Shown here piece after piece: positions 1 to 4,488 of a stretch of 5,312 bases of DNA. The translations under genes and the position numbers were made by a program. The notes beneath the pieces are model-generated. The model made no database searches. It worked only from the letters and a program-made list of their open reading frames with translations, and was not told the origin of the DNA. The stretch comes from Bryobacterales bacterium (lineage in GTDB: Bacteria > Acidobacteriota > Terriglobia > Bryobacterales > Bryobacteraceae): assembly GCA_025462985.1 (NCBI GenBank), contig JAOAPP010000137.1:1-5312 (forward strand), given 5' to 3'. Each line of letters begins with the position of its first letter. Position 1 is the stretch's first letter.

Positions 1-1
1 T

Positions 2-124
2 CTGGCCGTGGTTGTCGTCCCAGATTCGGGCACCGAAGGTTTGGTGGGAATCAAAGGCACAATGCAAATCGACATCAGGGAGGGGAAGCACTTCTATGAT
101 TTTGAATACTCGATCCAGGATTGA
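2..124 (+). CDS. DUF3224 domain protein, C-terminal 40 residues (5' partial)
   Basis: The frame is open from the window edge to TGA at 122-124 and encodes 40 residues. It starts [19 protein letters not shown], continues [17 protein letters not shown] and ends SIQD. The VVPDSGT..L.G..G pattern followed by M.I.I..GKH.Y.F.Y is the C-terminal signature I know for DUF3224, a small (about 130 residue) beta-rich family of unknown biochemical function, common in soil bacteria and often described as allene-oxide-cyclase-like in fold. The N-terminal two thirds lie outside the window. The stop is 11 nt before the attC1 left box, so this is the gene of the cassette that attC1 belongs to. The assignment rests on motif memory over a short stretch; the family is fairly sure and the function unknown. 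Confidence 0.75.
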   Translation: MAVVVVPDSGTEGLVGIKGTMQIDIREGKHFYDFEYSIQD

Positions 125-135
125 GCCATCGTAGG

Positions 136-258
136 GCCTAACCAGGCGATGCAGCTAACCGCGCCCCGTTCTGTTTCCCCGCTCAGACTAGCTACAACCT
201 TCAACTCGCAGCCGTGCGCGCTCTCGGGCGCGGTAGCTGATCTTGTGTCTCGTTAGGC
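136..258 (+). repeat. attC1 integron recombination site
   Basis: The left box GCCTAAC is at 136-142 and the right box GTTAGGC at 252-258, 123 bp in all. The inner left arm at 152-166 (CAGCTAACCGCGCCC) pairs with 226-239 (GGGCGCGGTAGCTG), leaving one unpaired A in the left arm. Such an extrahelical base sets strand polarity in folded attC sites. The terminal loop is about 59 nt, with no gene in it. The right flank CTGATCTTGTGTCTCGTTAGGC is nearly identical in attC2 and attC4. Confidence 0.9.
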
Positions 259-270
259 CTCAGCCACGCC

Positions 271-750
271 GTGCCCGTGATCGAACTCAGAACCGAAATA
301 CATGCTCCGATTGAGCGCGTCTTCGACCTGTCGCGCAGCGTCGATCTTCATATGGCGTCCACGGCTCAGACGGGCGAGCGCGCCGTCGCTGGGGTTACCA
401 GCGGTCTGATGGCGCTCGGGCAGGAGGTCACCTGGCGCGCTAGACACTTCGGCGTTTGGCAGCATCTCACCAGTCGCATCACCGCTTTTGATCGCCCGGC
501 ACACTTCCGGGATTCTTTGGTTGGCGGCATCTTCCAGCGGTTCGATCACGACCATTTCTTCGCGGCTTCCGGCACTGGGACGGTCATGCGCGATGTATTC
601 GACTTTGAGTCACCGCTTGGTATCCTTGGTCGCATCGCAGACAGTCTTTTTCTCGCCCGTTACATGACACGTCTTCTCGCCAGCCGAAACACCCTCATCA
701 AGACGGTAGCAGAGAGCGACCAGTGGCAGGGCTACGTCCAAAAGGCCTAA
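271..750 (+). CDS. SRPBCC family protein (polyketide cyclase/dehydrase-like)
   Basis: This 159-residue protein has the length and layout of the START/SRPBCC (Bet v 1-like) fold. An N-terminal strand and amphipathic helix (PVIELRTEIHAPIERVFDLS, residues 2-21) match the usual 'I.APIE.VFDL..' opening. A beta-rich middle follows (residues 48-112, including GQEVTWRARHFGVWQHLTSR and the acidic FDHDHFF at 91-97). A long C-terminal helix (about 116-150, with ARYMTRLLASRN) closes the pocket. Relatives bind hydrophobic ligands or act as cyclases, but no catalytic residues can be assigned, so the substrate is unknown. GTG at 271 is the first start after the in-frame stop at 238-240, and no Shine-Dalgarno is visible. 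It begins 12 nt after the attC1 right box. The last codons GCC TAA lie inside the attC2 left box, so attC2 supplies the final Ala and the stop. Confidence 0.82.
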   Translation: MPVIELRTEIHAPIERVFDLSRSVDLHMASTAQTGERAVAGVTSGLMALGQEVTWRARHFGVWQHLTSRITAFDRPAHFRDSLVGGIFQRFDHDHFFAASGTGTVMRDVFDFESPLGILGRIADSLFLARYMTRLLASRNTLIKTVAESDQWQGYVQKA

Positions 751-867
751 CCTGGCGATGCAGCGAACCGCTGGCCGCTCCGCGTTCTAGCTTCCAATGA
801 CTTCCACATTCAACTTGCAGCCACACGGGCCCTCGCCAACGGTCGCTGATCCTGTGTCTCGTTAGGT
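745..867 (+). repeat. attC2 integron recombination site
   Basis: GCCTAAC at 745-751 and GTTAGGT at 861-867 delimit 123 bp. The arms CAGCGAACCG (761-770) and CGGTCGCTG (840-848) pair with one extrahelical A. Beyond one mismatch, TGGC (772-775) pairs with GCCA (835-838). The left box overlaps the stop codon of the SRPBCC gene. The last base of the right box (T) comes from the next cassette. Confidence 0.9.
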
Positions 868-881
868 CTCAGCCTTCGTCC

Positions 882-1547
882 ATGTTTGACCTCATTTCGG
901 GATTGAAGCAATTGCCCGGCTACGGGGTCGCCGCCGTCGTCGTGATGCTATTATATGCGGTTCAGTCTGAGGTCCGTTTCGGAAAACGCGCCCGGACCAT
1001 GCGCACCGGTCCCGCAGATCGGAGGAGCACTCTCGCCGTGTCAGTGTGCGCCGCCATTCCTATACTTGGCTTTGTTCTTGCCATGAAGGCGAACTCGTCC
1101 TTTGCCACATTGCTCCCGGAATGGTTCCGAGGTGCAGTGCTGCCTGGTCAACCGGCGATAGGGTGGGCAGGCGTCGTTGTCGCCGCTTGTGGAGTCGGAC
1201 TGCGCCTTTGGGCAGTATTGAAGCTACGAGAGCGCTACACCAGAACGCTCCTCATCCAGGACGAGCATTCGATCGAGCGCGGAGGCCCCTATCGCTGGCT
1301 GCGTCATCCGGGCTATCTCGGATCGTTGCTGGTCCTCAATGGAATCGCGCTCGCCTCCGGTAATTGGATCACGCTCTTGGCTTCTCTAATCGCGACCCTT
1401 GCGGCATACACGCATCGGATCAAGGTCGAAGACGAGATGCTGGTGGCAGTGCTTGGCGAGTCTTACGCACAATATCGCCGTGAAGTAAAAGCTCTTATTC
1501 CATCATTGCGAGCGGGAGGATTGGCGAAACCACGAACAGAGGCCTAA
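882..1547 (+). CDS. ICMT-like (isoprenylcysteine carboxyl methyltransferase family) membrane methyltransferase
   Basis: This 221-residue integral membrane protein has hydrophobic segments near residues 13-28, 51-68, 91-112 and 146-176. Its C-terminal half carries the family hallmarks: an R-E-R-Y-T segment at 116-120, an E-x-GG-x-Y-x-x-x-RHPGY motif (132-145) and an acidic E-D-E (183-185) before LGESYAQYRREV (191-202). RHPxY and the E-x-E/D-E patch contribute to the S-adenosylmethionine site in ICMT/PEMT-type enzymes. Bacterial members methylate unknown, probably lipophilic, substrates at the membrane, and bacteria usually lack prenylated CaaX proteins, so the eukaryotic substrate should not be assumed. 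ATG at 882 lies 14 nt after the attC2 right box with no clear ribosome binding site. The final GCC TAA is part of the attC3 left box. The family is confident; the substrate is unknown. Confidence 0.87.
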   Translation: MFDLISGLKQLPGYGVAAVVVMLLYAVQSEVRFGKRARTMRTGPADRRSTLAVSVCAAIPILGFVLAMKANSSFATLLPEWFRGAVLPGQPAIGWAGVVVAACGVGLRLWAVLKLRERYTRTLLIQDEHSIERGGPYRWLRHPGYLGSLLVLNGIALASGNWITLLASLIATLAAYTHRIKVEDEMLVAVLGESYAQYRREVKALIPSLRAGGLAKPRTEA

Positions 1548-1665
1548 CCATGCGATGGAGCGAACGGCGGACCGCCGTACGCTCCGCTTTTGAGATGACT
1601 TCCACACTTCCACCCCGAGCGACGCTCGCCGTCGTCCGCCGTCGCTCATCTTGTTCTCGTTAGGC
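1542..1665 (+). repeat. attC3 integron recombination site
   Basis: GCCTAAC at 1542-1548 and GTTAGGC at 1659-1665 span 124 bp. The arm GAGCGAACGGCGGAC (1558-1572) pairs with GTCCGCCGTCGCTC (1634-1647), with one extrahelical A. This is a stem variant distinct from attC1/2/4 (GAGCG instead of CAGC.), and its right spacer reads CATCTTGTTCTC. Each arm can also fold on itself: 1557-1585, and 1617-1624 with 1640-1647. Confidence 0.9.
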
Positions 1666-1671
1666 CGTAAA

Positions 1672-2064
1672 ATGCAGCGCGCGATTTCATTCCCAGTTTT
1701 CTTGCTCGGTGGCGCAGCCAGCGCGTTTTTTGCGTTGCGCATGCTCATGTGGGCGGTCTGGGGTGCCCCGACTTACCCCGTGCAATATATCGGTCTGCTT
1801 TCGAGTCTTTTGCTCCTTATTTCTGCTTTCGTGTGCTTATTCAAGCCCTTCATCGCGCGGAGACTTGCTACTGCTTCGATCTTGGGCATCGGCACGTTGT
1901 ACATTCCGGCATCAGTCTCGTTGCTGCCTTCGCCAAACACGATCATTTCACCGATCTCTTACATTCTGCTATTCGGCTATTTCGCACTTCTCGCATTCGG
2001 TCTCTTCTTTCCGCGTCCTTGGCGATGGAGCATTCTGCTGTTCGTTGGTTGCTTGTTTTATTAG
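1672..2064 (+). CDS. Unrecognised polytopic membrane protein, N-terminal part ending at a frameshift
   Basis: ATG at 1672, 6 nt after the attC3 right box, opens a 130-residue frame ending TAG at 2062-2064. An in-frame TTG at 1651 lies inside attC3 and is unlikely to be used. Hydrophobic segments lie near residues 7-29, 37-59, 66-86, 92-113 and 118-130. The fifth is cut off immediately after the stretch WSILLFVGCLF. Another frame picks up at that point with a matching hydrophobic continuation and about 145 further protein-like residues reaching attC4. I therefore read this as the first part of one protein of about 277 residues interrupted by one extra T in the T run 2056-2059. I recognise no family. 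As it stands, the product is a four-to-five-helix membrane protein without its C-terminal domain. It has no visible Shine-Dalgarno. Confidence 0.6.
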   Translation: MQRAISFPVFLLGGAASAFFALRMLMWAVWGAPTYPVQYIGLLSSLLLLISAFVCLFKPFIARRLATASILGIGTLYIPASVSLLPSPNTIISPISYILLFGYFALLAFGLFFPRPWRWSILLFVGCLFY

Positions 2065-2506
2065 TGCTGGTTTCGCAGCCACGACTTACTTTCACCGAGC
2101 CGAGCAGGGTAAGCTTGACTTCCCTTCCATTGCGTCTTTTCGGTGGACTCCGACTGCTGATCGACTCTACGTCAAATATGACCCTGACGTCTGGATTACG
2201 CCTGACGCCCGCCAGCTTCTTACCGAGCATGGCATCACCGGCACCCTCAGCTGGAGCGGAACGCAAGGCCATTCTGCCGGGAGCCGCAGGGTTATTGTTA
2301 TTTGTAGCTCGCGTATCGCGAGCCCGAAAAAATTACCTCACCCGAAAAAAGGGACTATATTTTACATTTTCGACGGCGCGACGTGGAAGACCGTTCCCGA
2401 ACAAGCGAGCGTTTACTCAGCCTATGCAACACTTCAGCCTGACGGTATGCTCGAGCAGGTTCTTCCCAGTGGAGGGGCTCAAGGCAGCTCTGCTTTTGCG
2501 TGGTAA
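2045..2506 (+). pseudogene. Out-of-frame C-terminal part of the cassette-3 membrane protein
   Basis: This frame continues the preceding gene after a +1 shift. It completes the fifth membrane segment (ACFISAGFAATTYF), then gives a soluble domain of about 130 residues. That domain includes DRLYVKYDPDVWITPDARQL, GITGTLSWSGTQGHS, the strand RRVIVICSS, a basic SPKKLPHPKKG, and FYIFDGATWKTVPEQASVYS, ending at TAA 2504-2506, 4 nt before attC4. Alternating hydrophobic strands and aromatic/Gly-rich turns look like a real beta-rich domain. The upstream part of the same frame (1709-2040) is Cys/Ser-rich and looks like a shadow. No ATG is available near the junction. TTG at 2045 is only a nominal boundary, and independent translation would need reinitiation or frameshifting. 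It could be a mutation, a sequencing error in a T homopolymer, or recoding. The family is unknown. Confidence 0.6.
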
Positions 2507-2510
2507 TAAT

Positions 2511-2633
2511 GCCTAACCAGGCGATGCAGCGAACCGCTGGCCGCTTTGCGGCAAGGCTGAAGGATGAATTAAGAATTATGAACCAAAGACGCTCGCCCTC
2601 GCCAGCGGTCGCTGATCTTGTGTCTCGTTAGGC
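2511..2633 (+). repeat. attC4 integron recombination site
   Basis: GCCTAAC at 2511-2517 and GTTAGGC at 2627-2633 span 123 bp. This is the best-paired site in the window: CAGCGAACCGCTGGC (2527-2541) against GCCAGCGGTCGCTG (2601-2614), with one extrahelical A. The terminal loop contains an AT-rich stretch (about 2561-2585) unlike the GC-rich surroundings. The left box matches the left edge of its own cassette (TTAGGC at 1660-1665), as expected. Confidence 0.92.
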
Positions 2634-2635
2634 CC

Positions 2636-3112
2636 ATGACATATGCCCTGTTGTTTCGGATGTTGCTGTTTAGCGCGATTTTTTCGGTCGCTGCGGGAGA
2701 CGGTATCGTCGGCATCACTGTGGATCGCGATTTCACGATCGTAAGCGCGGTCTTACCCGAGGGTCCGGCCGCTCAGGCGGGTGTGCATGCAGGAGATCAG
2801 ATCATCGCTGTGGACGGATATCCTACCGCCGAGATGCGGAACCTGGACGACTTCGCGAAACGAGTCTTGGGCGGCGTAGGTTCCGAGATCGATCTTGAGC
2901 TGCTCCACCGTGATTCCAATAAACCCTTCCACATTCGTGTGCGCCGCGTGCCGGCCTTGACTGCCCCGCCGTCGCTGGTGCCGCCCGGTTTCGACGCACA
3001 TCAGGTGCGAGGTGACATGCAGGGGCCTAACCAGGCGATGGATGGAACCCAGCACTTTGTGAAAGTCCGGGAGCTGCAACATTTTGCTTTCAAAGTGCTG
3101 GGTGGATTTTAA
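2636..3112 (+). CDS. Secreted or membrane-anchored PDZ-domain protein with attC-derived C-terminus
   Basis: ATG at 2636, only 2 nt after the attC4 right box, encodes 158 residues. An in-frame TTG at 2618 lies inside attC4. Residues 1-20 form a signal peptide or anchor (MTYALLFRMLLFSAIFSVAA). Residues about 22-105 form a PDZ domain of the HtrA/Tsp type: GIVGITVD, then V..VLPEGPAAQAGVHAGDQI (38-56) and IAVDG (57-61), a helix around 66-79, and the final strands IDLELLHR and FHIRVRRV. Such domains bind exposed C-termini or peptides. No protease, rhomboid or other catalytic domain is attached, so it is probably an adaptor or binding protein in the periplasm. From residue 130 the frame reads through the broken attC5 (GPNQAMDG) and its hairpin to TAA at 3110-3112, so the last 29 residues are probably not native. 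Confidence 0.8.
   Translation: MTYALLFRMLLFSAIFSVAAGDGIVGITVDRDFTIVSAVLPEGPAAQAGVHAGDQIIAVDGYPTAEMRNLDDFAKRVLGGVGSEIDLELLHRDSNKPFHIRVRRVPALTAPPSLVPPGFDAHQVRGDMQGPNQAMDGTQHFVKVRELQHFAFKVLGGF
3025..3103 (+). repeat. attC5 remnant: left box and stem-loop, right end missing
   Basis: GCCTAACCAGGCGATG (3025-3040) is identical to the left end of attC4. Then comes a strong hairpin: ACCCAGCACTTTG (3047-3059) against CAAAGTGCTGGGT (3091-3103), a perfect 13-bp inverted repeat. Alternatively, 12 bp plus 5 bp (3061-3065 with 3087-3091) can form around a 2-nt bulge with a 21-nt loop. The GAACC/GGT geometry at the stem base is the same as at the extrahelical-A position of attC2 and attC4. This suggests the hairpin is the attC stem itself. 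After 3103 the expected complementary arm and GTTRRRY box are absent, and GGATTTTAACGG follows instead. Confidence 0.7.
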
Positions 3113-3121
3113 CGGTGCGAG

Positions 3122-3538
3122 ATGAGGAGTATGATGTTCGCGATCAAAGCCGAGGTTGGGGATCCGCGGGCGGAAAGTTTCGCGTTTAACGCGCAGAAGA
3201 CGATGTATGGTGGCAAGCACATCACCAAAGGCGATACGATCTTCGTCTTCGCGAGCGAGAACGAAGGCGGTCCAGGTCTCATCGCGAGCGGCGTTGTCAC
3301 CTCGTCCAAACCGATCGCGAAAATCGGGACGGCCCGGCAAACGCCGCGGGTGAGCATCACCGTCAGACGCACCGCCCTGGCAAAGCGGCGCCTGGGCCGG
3401 AGAGAACTCAAACTGTTTTCCAACTGGAACGACGGCCGACCCGAGACCGAGCTCAATTTCAAATACTATCGCCAGGCAACGAACAAGATTGTCGGCATCT
3501 CGGCTGAAGCAGCGGCGTTCCTGCGCGGTTTTTTTTAG
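3122..3538 (+). CDS. EVE/PUA-like domain protein (putative)
   Basis: This soluble protein of 138 residues (134 if it starts at ATG 3134) ends at TAG 3536-3538. GAGGAG at 3124-3129 is a good ribosome binding sequence, 4 nt before ATG 3134. That favours 3134, or less well 3131, over 3122, and it is the only convincing Shine-Dalgarno among the array genes. The layout recalls EVE/ASCH/PUA-like folds: an N-terminal strand (FAIKAE, 6-11), then 'GGKHITKGDTIFVFASENEG' (30-49) where a GD-x-h-x-h-F strand precedes a Gly-rich turn, 'GLIASGVVTS' (52-61), and an aromatic C-terminal portion with LFSNWNDGRPETELNFKYYR (98-117) and NKIVGIS. Relatives bind modified nucleobases in DNA or RNA, and some sit in RNA-modification or phage-defence settings. 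The assignment is from pattern, not a search. Its left cassette boundary is missing, and attC6 follows 30 nt after the stop. Confidence 0.62.
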   Translation: MRSMMFAIKAEVGDPRAESFAFNAQKTMYGGKHITKGDTIFVFASENEGGPGLIASGVVTSSKPIAKIGTARQTPRVSITVRRTALAKRRLGRRELKLFSNWNDGRPETELNFKYYRQATNKIVGISAEAAAFLRGFF

Positions 3539-3568
3539 CCCAGCCGATTTTGCCATGAACACGATATG

Positions 3569-3732
3569 GCCTAACTAAACGCCGTTGAGAGTCTTTAGAT
3601 GATCCCCCTCGTTTGACTTCCTCCTACGCGCGAGGCTGCGGCGTGACAAGACGTTGCGACAGGTAATTGAGAGTCCAGCATAGCTCGCCCCCCGCGAGCG
3701 GAGCCGCCGCACTGATCTTGTTCTCGTTAGAT
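3569..3732 (+). repeat. attC6, diverged integron recombination site
   Basis: GCCTAAC at 3569-3575 and GTTAGAT at 3726-3732 delimit 164 bp, about 40 bp longer than the intact sites. The right end (CTGATCTTGTTCTCGTTAG, 3712-3730) is canonical and resembles attC3. The left inner sequence (TAAACGCCGTTGAG) does not complement the right arm, so the usual stem is missing. Shorter pairings remain: TGCGGCG (3637-3643) with CGCCGCA (3705-3711), and GCTCGC (3683-3688) with GCGAGC (3694-3699) around five C. It is probably a decayed site, or a fusion of two attC halves after loss of an intervening cassette. Confidence 0.7.
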
Positions 3733-3770
3733 ATAATCTCTCGTCATATGAGGATCCGGTTTGGTATAAC
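3732..3770 (+). promoter_or_regulatory. Candidate promoter elements inside the last cassette
   Basis: Two sigma70-like -10 boxes lie in the unusually long leader (about 97 nt) of the DUF2306-like gene. One is a perfect TATAAT at 3732-3737 overlapping the attC6 edge, with no convincing -35. The other is TGGTATAAC at 3762-3770, an extended -10, with TCGTCA at 3741-3746 (4 of 6 matches to TTGACA) at 18-nt spacing. The other cassette genes in the window have short leaders without such elements. Sequence-only prediction. Confidence 0.3.
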
Positions 3771-3829
3771 GAGGGATGATTGCATTTCCGGCGATCACGC
3801 TCCTTGCCAGACACCAAGCAGATTAGAGC

Positions 3830-4345
3830 ATGATCCAAAGCCCTACCGGTTTAATACATGCGATCGCCGCATCGATTGCTCTCGTTGCCGGGCTCTTCGT
3901 CTTTGCTCGCCCTAGATCCACCACCTTTCATAGGACGATGGCTTACATTTACGGTGACGTGATGGCCGTCGTCGTTGTTACCGCGTTTTCTATTTATCAT
4001 CTTACCAAATCATTCAATCTTCTTCATGTTGCGACGATTCTGTCATGTTTTCCTCTCATCATCGGCATCGTAGCAGCTCTTGGCCGACGGCCAAAAGATT
4101 GCTGGCTGAGGATTTATTACTATTGGATGAGCTGGTCTTACGTGCTCCTTTGCGCAGCGTTTTTCGCAGAAATCGCGACACGAATCATGATGCCTTATCT
4201 CTCATCGCATTTTGAAATAAATTCAGCACTCGTTTATGCGGCGATAGTTGGGTTTACGTCACTTTTCGTGGTCGTGCTCGGCTGGCGCTTGGTTGAACGA
4301 AACCGTAGAATTGTCGCTGGCTTTCAAAGCCACGAGCCAACCTGA
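3830..4345 (+). CDS. DUF2306-like predicted membrane protein
   Basis: This 171-residue protein has five likely membrane helices (about residues 8-26, 38-55, 66-84, 97-118, 134-153) and ends TGA 4343-4345. DUF2306-like features are a His in helix 1 (LIHAIAASIALVAGLFVF, 8-25), a basic turn then HR..A.IY (34-41, matching the usual 'HR..G..Y') opening helix 2, a Trp/Tyr-rich helix 4 (YYYWMSWSYVLLCAAFFAE, 96-114), and a basic cytoplasmic tail after residue 153. The conserved His residues have led some to compare the family with heme-binding membrane proteins, but its function is unknown. ATG at 3830 is the natural start; only weak purine-rich sequence (GATTAGAG) precedes it. It is the last gene of the array, followed by the attC7 remnant 31 nt after the stop. 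The long leader may carry its own promoter. Confidence 0.72.
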   Translation: MIQSPTGLIHAIAASIALVAGLFVFARPRSTTFHRTMAYIYGDVMAVVVVTAFSIYHLTKSFNLLHVATILSCFPLIIGIVAALGRRPKDCWLRIYYYWMSWSYVLLCAAFFAEIATRIMMPYLSSHFEINSALVYAAIVGFTSLFVVVLGWRLVERNRRIVAGFQSHEPT

Positions 4346-4376
4346 CCCCAACACGGATCAGAACGAGGTGTTACCG

Positions 4377-4403
4377 ATCTAACCGGGCGCTGGCTTCGAC
4401 ACG
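4377..4403 (+). repeat. attC7 remnant: left end only, distal limit of the array
   Basis: ATCTAAC (4377-4383) fits RYYYAAC and is the exact complement of GTTAGAT at the left edge of this cassette (3726-3732), as expected for a cassette's own attC. The next bases CGGGCGCTGG align with CAGGCGATGC of attC4. No complementary arm or GTTRRRY box follows before the tRNA gene at 4416, so the right half is lost. The right boundary given here is approximate. Confidence 0.6.
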
Positions 4404-4415
4404 TAAAAGACGGGG

Positions 4416-4488
<73 letters not shown>

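Larger units (their letters stand above)
1..4403 (+). mobile_element. Integron gene-cassette array (distal part; integrase not in window)
   Basis: Seven RYYYAAC boxes (136, 745, 1542, 2511, 3025, 3569, 4377) each follow the 3' end of a plus-strand gene or overlap it. Five GTTRRRY boxes (252, 861, 1659, 2627, 3726) each precede the next gene. Cutting between G and TT gives cassettes of about 253-861, 862-1659, 1660-2627, 2628 to the broken attC5, an EVE-like cassette ending at 3726, and 3727 to the array end. The four left attC sites have pairing arms; the three right ones are damaged. Cassette arrays are normally transcribed from a promoter in or near the integrase gene, so intI and attI are expected to the left. 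Similarity among attC1-4, with diverse genes between them, is typical of chromosomal integrons. What is seen is the repeat architecture; array age and integrase location are inferred. Confidence 0.85.

Noticed and set aside
253..555. A 100-codon minus-strand frame opposite the SRPBCC gene
   Set aside because: It is antisense to a gene with a clear family pattern and starts inside that gene.
1709..2056. The upstream part of the plus frame that ends at 2506
   Set aside because: Its translation is Cys/Ser/Arg-rich and overlaps a convincing membrane-protein frame. Only the part after about 2057 looks coding.
1749..2516. A 255-codon plus-strand frame overlapping the cassette-3 gene
   Set aside because: It is a shadow of the two segments that make up the cassette-3 protein, with low-complexity Leu/Ser/Arg composition, and it ends inside attC4.
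136..2633. CRISPR array as an explanation for the regular repeats
   Set aside because: The repeats are about 123 bp, spaced by whole genes, palindromic at both ends, and bounded by RYYYAAC/GTTRRRY; there are no short spacers.
2753..3562. A 269-codon minus-strand open frame across the PDZ and EVE-like genes
   Set aside because: It is antisense to two genes with recognisable domains and crosses the attC5 remnant. Its translation is rich in Arg/His with no domain pattern.
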